Part shown: positions 15,207 to 21,750 of the stretch, in pieces
Numbering within the stretch: position 1 is the first letter of the stretch
Layout of the letters: the number at the start of each line of letters is the position of its first letter
From: an uncultured Clostridia bacterium
GTDB lineage: Bacteria > Bacillota > Clostridia > TANB77 > CAG-508
Length of the DNA: 21,750 nt
Assembly: GCA_948891265.1 (NCBI GenBank)
Contig: CAQUBD010000020.1
Location: 10,428 to 32,177 of the forward strand
Direction of reading: 5' to 3'
Made by a program: the position numbers and the translations under genes
The notes under the pieces: generated by a model
What the model saw: only the letters and a program-made list of their open reading frames with translations
The model's database searches: none
Told to the model about the DNA's origin: nothing

Positions 15207-15244
15207 AGAAGATGAAAGATAGATTTATCTATCTCACATCTTCT
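15207..15244. terminator. bidirectional terminator between convergent genes
   Basis: AGAAGATG (15207-15214) and CATCTTCT (15237-15244), plus an inner AGATAGAT/ATCTATCT pairing, form a long hairpin separated only by a 2-nt mismatch. It lies between the XRE gene and the leftward 427-residue gene. Confidence 0.75.
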
Positions 15245-16527
15245 CATTCTTTTATATATACATCAATTTCTTTTTCATTATTTTGTCCAAACTTCACAGT
15301 CTGAGTAATAAATTTTCTTTTTTCTAATACTTCACCTATAGATTCTATAGATTGTTTTCTTTTTTCTTCAGGAATAGCTTCTAATCTTTCTAATACATTA
15401 GAACTTTCTAACATAGCTATCATTTCTAATGTCTTGTCACCTTCTACTAATTTTATCAATAAATCTATATTTTCACTTTTATTTTCGTTTGGCAATTTTT
15501 TTATAAAGTTTATAAGTATATCTTCTCTAGTTTGTTTATTTGTAACTTTTCCTCTTATTTGCTCTCTTATATCTTTTATTTCATCCTCTGTTATTTCTTC
15601 TCTCGAAAAACTCTGTATTGTTTTTATAAATCTTTTTTCTTCTTCTGGTGTTAAATTTTTCATATTATTTGATTGAGGTATTGCAAATATTCCTGTTTCC
15701 TTATATTTAATTGCTATATTATCTGCCATTTTATCCAAAATTAATTTAGTCAAATCTGTCTTGCTGAATCTATCTTCTTTTTCTCCCGCTTCCTCTTCTA
15801 ATATTCTGTATTCTCTTTGCACTATTTCTGGTAAGTCTTTTTCCATCATTTCTTCATATGACATAATTTTAGATAATTCATATATCCTCGTTCCTCTTCT
15901 TTTATCATCATAATAATTTTCTGCCATCTTTCTGCCTACTATTCGATGAACTAACTCTTGTATTTCTGTAGTTCTGTCTTCTTCTTTTAATAATCCTAAT
16001 ATTTCTGTTACTATACTTGCTATTTCCCAATCTTGTTTGTTATCACAACCATTATATACCATTTTCAATTCATCTTTTACACGTTTTACTATAATTTTTT
16101 TATTATCTACATTTTGAATCAACTTAATTCTTTCTTTAAAATGGTTAATATCTCCTTCTTCTATTATTGTATCTATTACTTTATCTGGCACTTCTATGTC
16201 TGCTTCTTGAACTGCTTCTGCTATTACATTATTTGGAATATTATCTTTTTTTGAAACTGCAATACTAGTTTTTGTAAGAATTTTTTCTGATACATCCTTT
16301 TCTTCAATTGACTTTTCTGCAAGGCTTCTTAAAAAGTCTTTTACCTTATTTAAGTCATTTGTCTCTTCAATAATATCTAACGCTTTTTTTACTGTATCAT
16401 CAACAGGGTTTTGCTCTCCATTTTCTTTTTTCTCCAAATATGTATCTACTACCCCTTGTGCAAGTTGCTCTGGAGTATCTTCCATTATTATTTTTCTTAT
16501 TTTTCGTATTTTTTCTAATATTTTCAT
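15244..16527 (-). CDS. uncharacterised 427-residue helical protein
   Basis: I do not recognise this gene. ATG 16527 has AGGTG 6 bases upstream. The protein is almost wholly charged and helical, with no signal peptide, TM segment or Cys-based site. The N-terminal half has short recurring helical units ending in Ile- and Val-rich edges (AVSKKDNIPNNVIAEAVQEA, then VPDKVIDTIIEEGDINHF), which suggests a HEAT-like or alpha-solenoid scaffold. The centre has KRRGTRIYELSKIMSYEEM; the C-terminus ends FITQTVKFGQNNEKEIDVYI, possibly a beta strand. It follows the candidate small RNA by 69 bases, so readthrough of the RNA's terminator could express it. A scaffold or regulator role is only a guess. Confidence 0.7.
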   Translation of the reverse strand: MKILEKIRKIRKIIMEDTPEQLAQGVVDTYLEKKENGEQNPVDDTVKKALDIIEETNDLNKVKDFLRSLAEKSIEEKDVSEKILTKTSIAVSKKDNIPNNVIAEAVQEADIEVPDKVIDTIIEEGDINHFKERIKLIQNVDNKKIIVKRVKDELKMVYNGCDNKQDWEIASIVTEILGLLKEEDRTTEIQELVHRIVGRKMAENYYDDKRRGTRIYELSKIMSYEEMMEKDLPEIVQREYRILEEEAGEKEDRFSKTDLTKLILDKMADNIAIKYKETGIFAIPQSNNMKNLTPEEEKRFIKTIQSFSREEITEDEIKDIREQIRGKVTNKQTREDILINFIKKLPNENKSENIDLLIKLVEGDKTLEMIAMLESSNVLERLEAIPEEKRKQSIESIGEVLEKRKFITQTVKFGQNNEKEIDVYIKE

Positions 16528-16595
16528 CTATTTCACCTAATTCCTTTTACTTATTATAATATTCAACATATTGTACATAAATCCTTCTTAATTTT

Positions 16596-16709
16596 AAAAA
16601 AGGAGCCCTCGAAAGGACTCCTGCCACTGTAGCCTTCCCTACAGTGATCTTTCTTACACTACAATTTCTAGTGTAAGTATCTGCAAGTGGCGCTTATCAC
16701 CACCAGAGT
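16596..16709 (-). ncRNA. candidate structured small RNA or regulatory leader, unidentified family
   Basis: About 114 nt read on the minus strand, with its own promoter just upstream and a terminator at the end. Stems are GTGG/CCAC (16687-16703), a perfect 9-bp hairpin (16653-16661 with 16669-16677), a perfect 8-bp hairpin (16625-16632 with 16639-16646, loop GGAAGG) and a 7-bp terminator stem (16602-16608 with 16615-16621, one G-U) followed by T6. GCCACT and AGTGGC can pair instead, opening the 8-bp hairpin, so it could switch. I cannot match it to a known riboswitch class by eye. Placement before the 427-residue gene allows either a stand-alone RNA or an attenuating leader. Confidence 0.65.
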
Positions 16710-16715
16710 TATTTT

Positions 16716-16744
16716 ATAATACATTATTTTATATTAATTGTCAA
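16716..16744 (-). promoter_or_regulatory. strong promoter for the candidate small RNA
   Basis: TTGACA (16739-16744), a 17-bp spacer and TATTAT (16716-16721) on the minus strand. Transcription would start near 16709, just before the first RNA stem and after the adhE stop. Confidence 0.7.
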
Positions 16745-16762
16745 TAAAAAATTGAATATTTT

Positions 16763-19363
16763 CTATTTTCCATAATAACTATCTAACATAATTTGTTTAA
16801 TTTCTTCTACTAATGGAACTCTTGGGTTTGCTGTTGTACATTGATCTTCAAAAGCTCTATCTGCAAGTATATCTAATTTAGCTAAAAATTCTTGTTCATC
16901 TATTCCAGCATCTTTAAACGATTTTGGAATTCCTAAATTCTTATTTAACTCTTTTATTCTTTCAACTAAACTATTAACTCCTTCTTGGATTGTATCTGCT
17001 TTTAGTCCCAATTTTTTAGCTAGCTGACTGTATTTTTCATCTGCTATATAATATTCATATTTAGGAAATGATACAAATTTTGAAGGTTTGCTTCCATTAT
17101 ATTTTACTACATATGGCAATAATATTGCATTTATTCTTCCATGTGGAATATGGAATTCTGCTCCTATTTTGTGTGCTATTGAATGGCTTACTCCTAAAAA
17201 TGCATTTGTAAATGCCATCCCTGCTATTGTACTTGCGTTGTGCATTTTTTCTCTTGCTAATTTATTTGTTCCATTATTATATGCTTCTTCTAAATAATTC
17301 ATAACTATTTCAATTGCTTTTTCTGCTAATCCATCTGTATAGTCTGATGCCATGTTTGATACATATGCTTCTATTGCATGTGTTAATACATCCATCCCTG
17401 TATCTGCTGTAACTGATTTTGGTAAGCTCATTACTAAATCTGGATCTATTATTGCTACATCTGGTGTTAATTCATAATCAGCTAATGGATATTTTTTATT
17501 TTTCTCTTTATCTGTTATTACTGCAAATGATGTTACTTCTGATCCTGTCCCTGATGTTGTTGGTATTGCTACCATTTTTGCTTTTTCTCCTAATTTAGGG
17601 AATTTATAAGTACGTTTTCTTATATCCATAAATTTAAGTTTTAATCCTTCAATGTCTGCATCTGGGTGTTCATAGAATAGCCACATACCTTTTGCAGCAT
17701 CCATTGGACTTCCTCCACCAATTGCAATAATTACATCTGGTTTGAAATTATTCATTTGTTCAACACCTTTTTTTATTGTGTCAAATGATGGGTCTGGTTC
17801 TACATCACTAAATATTTCTGAGTGTACATATTTTTGTCTTTTTCTTAAGTGATATAGTATTTTATCTACATATCCTAATTTTACCATTCCTTGGTCTGTT
17901 ACTATAAATGCTCTTTCTATATCTGGCATTTTTTCTAAGTAGGCTATTGAACCTGCTTCAAAATATATTTTTTCTGGGACTTTAAACCATTGCATATTAA
18001 CTCTCCTTTTCGCAACTCTTTTTATATTTATTAAGTTTACTGATGATACATTTGCTGTTGTTGAATTTCCACCAAATGAACCACATCCAAGTGTTAATGA
18101 TGGCATATTTGTGTTGTATATATCACCTATTGCTCCATGTGTTGATGGAGAGTTTACTATTATTCTTCCTGCTTTCATTGTTTCTGAGAATTTTAGTATT
18201 GTTTCATTGTTTTCACTATGAATTACTGCTGAATGTCCAAGTCCTCCAAATTCTAATAGTCTTTCTGCTTTATTTATTCCTTCTTCTTCATTTTCTACAA
18301 TATAGTATGTTAATACTGGACTTAATTTTTCTTTTGAAAATGGATATTCTCTTCCTACTCCTTCTTCATATACTACTATTACTTTTGTGTCTTTTGGTAT
18401 TTCAAATCCTGCCTCTTTTGCTATTATATATGGTGATTGTCCTGGTACATGTGATTTTAACTTAAATCCATATTCTTCTGTGTATTCAAACATTGAATTT
18501 TTTAGTTTTTCTTTTTCTTCTGGATTTACAAAATAACATCCAGCTTCTCTCATTAATTTCTCAAATTCTTTATAAATGTCCTTATCTACTAAAACAGCTT
18601 GTTCTGATGCACATATCATTCCATTATCAAATGCTTTTGATAATACTAAGTCATTTACTGATGTTTTTAATTTTGCTGTTTTGTCTATATAGCATGATAC
18701 ATTTCCTGGTCCAACTCCTAGTGCTGGTTTCCCACATGAGTATGCTGCTCTTACCATACCTGTTCCACCTGTTGCTAATATCAAGTTTACATCAGGATGA
18801 TTCATTAATACTCTTGTAGCTAAAACTGATGGTTCTTCTATCCATAATATACAATTTTCTGGTGCTCCTGCTTGAACTGCTGCATCTCTTAGTATTCTTG
18901 CAGCTTCTGAACTGCTTTTTTGTGCTGATGGATGGAACCCAAATATTATTACATTTCTTGTTTTTGCTGATATTATTGATTTAAACATTGTTGTTGATGT
19001 TGGGTTTGTAACTGGTGTTACTCCTGCTATTATTCCTACTGGTTCTGCTATTTCTACATAGTCTTCTTCATCATTTTCATTTATAACTCCAACTGTTTTT
19101 TCATATTTTATACTATGATATATATATTCTGTTGCAAACATATTCTTTGTTATTTTATCTTCATATATTCCTCTTCCAGTTTCTTCTACTGCCATTTTAG
19201 CAAGCTCCATATGGTGCTCTAAGCCTGCCATTGACATTGCTTTTACTATGTTATCTACTTGTTCTTGGTCTAATTTTAGATATTCTTCTGATGCTTTTTT
19301 TGCTTTTACGATTAAGTCATCTATCATCTTTTGTACTTTTTCTTCTTCTAAATTTTCTTGCAT
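16763..19363 (-). CDS. adhE: bifunctional acetaldehyde-CoA/alcohol dehydrogenase AdhE
   Basis: AdhE reduces acetyl-CoA to acetaldehyde and then ethanol with two NADH, regenerating NAD in fermentation; the enzyme forms cytoplasmic spirosomes. The 866 residues match family length. The N-terminal ALDH half (1 to about 440) has the catalytic Cys251 in DNGMICASEQ and the GVTPVTNPTSTT segment. The C-terminal iron-dependent ADH half starts near MQWFKVPEKIYF and has the GGGSPMDAAK nucleotide loop, TTSGTGSEVT, and metal-ligand regions DVLTHAIEAY and GVSHSIAHKIGAEFHIPHG. It is monocistronic with its own strong promoter and a leader of about 75 nt. No Rex-like operator is obvious. The gene is intact. 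Confidence 0.97.
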   Translation of the reverse strand: MQENLEEEKVQKMIDDLIVKAKKASEEYLKLDQEQVDNIVKAMSMAGLEHHMELAKMAVEETGRGIYEDKITKNMFATEYIYHSIKYEKTVGVINENDEEDYVEIAEPVGIIAGVTPVTNPTSTTMFKSIISAKTRNVIIFGFHPSAQKSSSEAARILRDAAVQAGAPENCILWIEEPSVLATRVLMNHPDVNLILATGGTGMVRAAYSCGKPALGVGPGNVSCYIDKTAKLKTSVNDLVLSKAFDNGMICASEQAVLVDKDIYKEFEKLMREAGCYFVNPEEKEKLKNSMFEYTEEYGFKLKSHVPGQSPYIIAKEAGFEIPKDTKVIVVYEEGVGREYPFSKEKLSPVLTYYIVENEEEGINKAERLLEFGGLGHSAVIHSENNETILKFSETMKAGRIIVNSPSTHGAIGDIYNTNMPSLTLGCGSFGGNSTTANVSSVNLINIKRVAKRRVNMQWFKVPEKIYFEAGSIAYLEKMPDIERAFIVTDQGMVKLGYVDKILYHLRKRQKYVHSEIFSDVEPDPSFDTIKKGVEQMNNFKPDVIIAIGGGSPMDAAKGMWLFYEHPDADIEGLKLKFMDIRKRTYKFPKLGEKAKMVAIPTTSGTGSEVTSFAVITDKEKNKKYPLADYELTPDVAIIDPDLVMSLPKSVTADTGMDVLTHAIEAYVSNMASDYTDGLAEKAIEIVMNYLEEAYNNGTNKLAREKMHNASTIAGMAFTNAFLGVSHSIAHKIGAEFHIPHGRINAILLPYVVKYNGSKPSKFVSFPKYEYYIADEKYSQLAKKLGLKADTIQEGVNSLVERIKELNKNLGIPKSFKDAGIDEQEFLAKLDILADRAFEDQCTTANPRVPLVEEIKQIMLDSYYGK

Positions 19364-19443
19364 TTTTCTTCATTCCCTTCTCAAGGCACGAATTTAGTTT
19401 GATTTTCCAAACTTTTTCTCCTTAGTATTATTCTATCCTAATT

Positions 19444-19471
19444 ATTATATATTATTAGAAAAAAATGTCAA
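19444..19471 (-). promoter_or_regulatory. adhE promoter
   Basis: TTGACA (19466-19471), a 16-bp spacer and TATAAT (19444-19449) on the minus strand, both perfect to consensus. The leader contains a small AGTTTG/CAAACT hairpin (19396-19413). Confidence 0.75.
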
Positions 19472-19533
19472 GCAAATTATACATTGCGAACAAATTAGAA
19501 AGTCAGTATGACTTTCCTAATGTATTAAAAAAA

Positions 19534-19554
19534 GACGAAAGTACTTCTTTCGCC
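19534..19554. terminator. intrinsic terminator after the Spo0A-like gene
   Basis: GACGAAAG (19534-19541) and CTTTCGCC (19547-19554) pair over 8 positions (one G-U in minus-strand RNA) around a 5-nt loop. T7 follows on the minus strand and T5 on the plus strand, so it can act both ways. Confidence 0.85.
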
Positions 19555-19573
19555 TTTTTCTTATATAACTGGT

Positions 19574-19954
19574 TTATTCTACCTGTAAATAAAGTCTACA
19601 CATAGCAATTAATTCTCTTTCTGTAGGCATTTCTGAAAATCCTAGCTTTTCTATGAATGGTTGCTTATCATTTCTCCAAGCACTACATATTGCGCTACAC
19701 ATGTAATTCTTAACGCTAAGAGCTGTGGTCCTCCACTTCTCTGCAATTTTAGGATATAACATTTCTTCTTCTATATCCAAATCTTCATCATCAATTATTA
19801 CATCTCTTAAATACATGAATCCCTTATTTTGGGTAGAAATTCCTATTTCCTTAAGCAAATCTACAATTCTAAAACAAAGTTTTAATTGATTTGCATATGC
19901 ATCATCTAACTCACATAAAACTACAGAACAATTTTCATTCCTTAAAGTATTCAT
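19574..19954 (-). CDS. stand-alone Spo0A C-terminal-like DNA-binding protein
   Basis: The start is set at ATG 19954 because CAGGAG lies 8 bases upstream and the longer frame overlaps the previous gene. The 126 residues resemble the Spo0A effector domain: IVDLLKEIGISTQNKGFMYLRDVI, then MLYPKIAEKWRTTALSVKNY, AICSAWRND and ELIAMCRLYL. No receiver domain precedes it, so phosphorelay control is absent. Spo0A's recognition helix is rich in Arg and Glu (SRVERAIRH). Here it is LSVKNYMCSA, so DNA-base contacts must differ or be lost. It may be an orphan regulator, a competitor of Spo0A, or an element-derived protein. It is co-transcribed with the small gene upstream, 13 bases away. Confidence 0.75.
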   Translation of the reverse strand: MNTLRNENCSVVLCELDDAYANQLKLCFRIVDLLKEIGISTQNKGFMYLRDVIIDDEDLDIEEEMLYPKIAEKWRTTALSVKNYMCSAICSAWRNDKQPFIEKLGFSEMPTERELIAMCRLYLQVE

Positions 19955-19967
19955 CACTTTTCTCCTG

Positions 19968-20213
19968 TTAGTTGCAGTCTCTACAAGTTCCAGTTCCACC
20001 TTCATATCCGCACATTTCACTCTCCCATTCAGGAATATTTTCAAGTCCTGTTTGCTCAATGTAGGCATTTACTGCATTACCTAAATTTTCTGTAACTTTT
20101 GCTGGGCAAGAATCAAATGTTATTGGATAGCAAAATACACCACTTTGAATTGTTACCTTTTTCTTGTCTGCTGAAACTTCTACAAGAATCTGATTACGTT
20201 TTAATCTTTCCAT
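19968..20213 (-). CDS. 81-residue uncharacterised protein paired with the Spo0A-like gene
   Basis: The start is taken as ATG 20213, with GGAGG 7 bases upstream; ATG 20231 is further out and precedes that site. I do not recognise a family. The N-terminal half looks like beta strands (QILVEVSADKKKVTIQSGVF), then FDSCPAKVTENLGNAVNAYIEQTG. The end is Cys- and Gly-rich (MCGYEGGTGTCRDCN) and could bind metal. The short gap to the Spo0A-like gene argues for one transcription unit and a shared task. The Cys-rich tail hints at a metal or redox sensor, which is conjecture. Confidence 0.6.
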   Translation of the reverse strand: MERLKRNQILVEVSADKKKVTIQSGVFCYPITFDSCPAKVTENLGNAVNAYIEQTGLENIPEWESEMCGYEGGTGTCRDCN

Positions 20214-20329
20214 AGTCATACCTCCATACAAATTATTGTATTGTTGTTAATAGTTATTAATTTCACATACTATACATAATATCATATTTTTTCTATAAAG
20301 TAAAGGGAAATCTGTCAATAAAGTAAAAA

Positions 20330-20364
20330 GAAGATATAAAAAGTAATTATTTTTACATCCTCTT
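20330..20364 (-). terminator. terminator after the M23 peptidase gene
   Basis: On the minus strand GATGTAAAAA pairs with TTTTTATATC across a short loop, with a bulged extension AAGA/TCTT and a following T-rich run. It begins right after the TAG of the peptidase gene. Confidence 0.55.
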
Positions 20365-21330
20365 CTACTTATATAAATATTTTTGTGGATTTACATGTTG
20401 ACCATTTACTCTAACTTCTAAATGTAAGTGCGATCCTGTTGAATTACCTGTATTCCCAACTGCTGCAATTATATCTCCGGCCTTTACTTTTTGTCCTTGT
20501 TTTACATACATTTTACTTGTATGTGCATACCAAGTTTCTACTCCATTTCCATGATCTACTTTTACTAAATATCCATATGAACCACTTTCTGCTGCAAATG
20601 CTACTATTCCATTTGCAACCACTTTAATTGGTGTTCCAGTTTTAGCTGCTATATCTAATCCAGTATGTCTTGATGACCTAATACTACTACTTGCACCATA
20701 TCTTGAAGATATTACTCCAGTTACAGGTAATGTAGCTATCTTTATTCCATTTATATTAGCTATTTCTTCAGTAGTATTAATATTTAATTTTTTTATTATA
20801 TTCGTTTTTGCTGTTTCTAGTGTATTTGTTTTCATATCTTCAACATTCTGAGTTATCTTTTCATTTACTGTTAATATTATTTCTTGATCTGTATCATCCT
20901 GTATTTCTTTTACTATTTGTTCTGCATTTTGTATAGTATCAACCTTTTCTATTACTTCTCCATTTAATGCAATTTCATAGTATTTATATGTTATTTCCAA
21001 TTCTTTTTGTACAGCTATTAAAATATCATTTTTGTCATCTTCTTTTGTTCTTTCTACTAATTTTAACTCATATTCTGGAGACTTTTTTAATATTACATTA
21101 TCTATATTATTATTACTAAGATTTTCTATATTACTCCTTACCATTTCATTTAAAGCTTTTTTATTTTGTGTATATCCAACTTCTTCTCCAGATATCTTTA
21201 CTTCATACATTGGTTTATATTTTATTATTATTATCGCGATAATAAAACCTAAAGCTAATAAAGCTATGTTAAAAAATTTTAATGTTTCTTTCGTATAAAA
21301 TTTAAACTTTCTTATACTAATAAAATCCAC
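20365..21330 (-). CDS. membrane-anchored M23 (LytM-type) metalloendopeptidase
   Basis: M23 peptidases cut peptidoglycan cross-bridges or stems outside the membrane. The 321 residues hold one TM helix at about 19-37 (short basic cytoplasmic start), a 170-residue extracytoplasmic helical linker, and the peptidase domain from about 205. The zinc site is complete: His222 and Asp226 in HTGLD and His303 in HLHLEV. His270 (WYAH) and His301 are the usual catalytic partners, so it should be active, unlike SpoIIQ-type proteins that have lost residues. The start is unclear: the predicted GTG 21330 sits only one base from GGAGA. A consensus promoter lies upstream. It is probably a wall-remodelling or sporulation-related enzyme. 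Confidence 0.9.
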   Translation of the reverse strand: MDFISIRKFKFYTKETLKFFNIALLALGFIIAIIIIKYKPMYEVKISGEEVGYTQNKKALNEMVRSNIENLSNNNIDNVILKKSPEYELKLVERTKEDDKNDILIAVQKELEITYKYYEIALNGEVIEKVDTIQNAEQIVKEIQDDTDQEIILTVNEKITQNVEDMKTNTLETAKTNIIKKLNINTTEEIANINGIKIATLPVTGVISSRYGASSSIRSSRHTGLDIAAKTGTPIKVVANGIVAFAAESGSYGYLVKVDHGNGVETWYAHTSKMYVKQGQKVKAGDIIAAVGNTGNSTGSHLHLEVRVNGQHVNPQKYLYK

Positions 21331-21363
21331 TCTCCTTCTTCTTTTTTTACGCGACTAAAGTTT

Positions 21364-21392
21364 ATTATACTATATATTCTGCACATTTGCAA
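21364..21392 (-). promoter_or_regulatory. M23 peptidase promoter
   Basis: TTGCAA (21387-21392), a 17-bp spacer and TATAAT (21364-21369) on the minus strand, about 35 bases before the coding start. Confidence 0.75.
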
Positions 21393-21750
21393 ATTATGTA
21401 TTCATAATTTTTTGTATTTGTAGTGTTTTTTGTATTTTGAGCTTACAATTCTTTTCATAATATTATTTTTTGCTCTTTTTTGCTCGCTATTTCTTTAATT
21501 TTCTCTCTTTTTCTTATACAATTCTAAAAAAACTTATAAATTTTTATATTATATGCCCTTATTTAACTAATGGATTTATTTATATCAAAAGGTTACTTCA
21601 AAACTTATAAGTTAAATGTTATATTATTATCATAAAATTTGGGACAACAATGAATAAAGTAAATAATAGCATAACAATAAGGCTTCGTAAGCAATATTTG
21701 GCAGATGGAAATTGAGATAGCCGTTCGAAATGAAATGAGATACGGATATC
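21393..21750. other. right-edge region, possible start of a rightward gene
   Basis: No complete gene. From ATG 21650 a frame reads MNKVNNSITIRLRKQYLADG and then stops. Another frame from ATG 21704 reads MEIEIAVRNEMRYGY and stays open to the edge. Dropping one A near 21709-21711 would fuse them, so this may be the beginning of a frameshifted rightward gene. No clear ribosome binding site is seen, and the sequence is too short to identify. Confidence 0.25.

Noticed and set aside
16596..16709. Known riboswitch identity (T-box, TPP, lysine, cobalamin, c-di-GMP considered)
   Set aside because: A TGGTGG word and a GTAGGGAA word resemble pieces of T-box and TPP elements, but the surrounding conserved cores are absent and there is no room for a T-box specifier stem.
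18043..18819. Rightward frames opposite adhE
   Set aside because: Leu- and His-rich antisense shadows of a clearly real gene.

Overview
The window is extremely AT-rich DNA from a low-GC Gram-positive bacterium, most likely an anaerobic member of the Clostridia. This rests on Shine-Dalgarno-led genes, a bifunctional AdhE, a sortase with an LPXTG substrate, an mraZ-rsmH-ftsL-PBP cluster and a Spo0A-type DNA-binding domain. Almost all genes lie on the minus strand. The exceptions are a Cu/Zn superoxide dismutase-like gene and an XRE regulator.

Layout from left to right. Positions 1-3975 hold a cell-surface operon read leftwards: an LPITG-anchored protein, a sortase split by one frameshift, and a large repeat-rich surface protein that runs off the left edge. 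A divergent superoxide dismutase-like gene (4493-4952), also frameshifted, follows. Positions 5088-14407 hold the start of a division/cell-wall cluster (mraZ, rsmH, ftsL-like, class B PBP of the FtsI/SpoVD type) with MraZ boxes upstream. Beyond it lie an XRE regulator, an unrecognised 427-residue alpha-helical protein, a compact candidate small RNA with its own promoter and terminator, adhE, a two-gene unit with a stand-alone Spo0A C-terminal-like domain, and a membrane-anchored M23 endopeptidase.

The main discovery is that the PBP gene is interrupted. Its 3' part (last transpeptidase segment plus one PASTA domain, 5088-5394) is separated from its 5' part (10299-12003) by a roughly 4.9-kb integrated element. 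A 14-bp identical core, CACCTCCTTGGTGT, lies at both junctions (5381-5394 and 10299-10312). Joining the halves at that core restores the reading frame (GGHQGG-GVAAPVGG) and a protein of about 665 residues. Inside the cores the element ends carry a 14-bp inverted repeat with one mismatch, which would flank the core in a circular attP, as expected for a large serine integrase. The element encodes such a recombinase next to one junction, a 48-residue small protein, a DUF3990/DUF3791-type cassette (possible ADP-ribosyltransferase-fold toxin or defence module), a YhaM-like HD-domain protein and a replication-initiator-like protein beside a repeat-bearing non-coding region. No relaxase is visible. 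The arrangement resembles elements whose excision repairs a sporulation gene (the sigK 'skin' type), but here the target is a PBP.

Four genes (sortase, superoxide dismutase, recombinase, Rep) each carry an apparent single-base frameshift, and a possible fifth lies at the right edge. These may be true decay or base-level errors in the source assembly. The question matters because a dead recombinase would lock the PBP in its truncated form.
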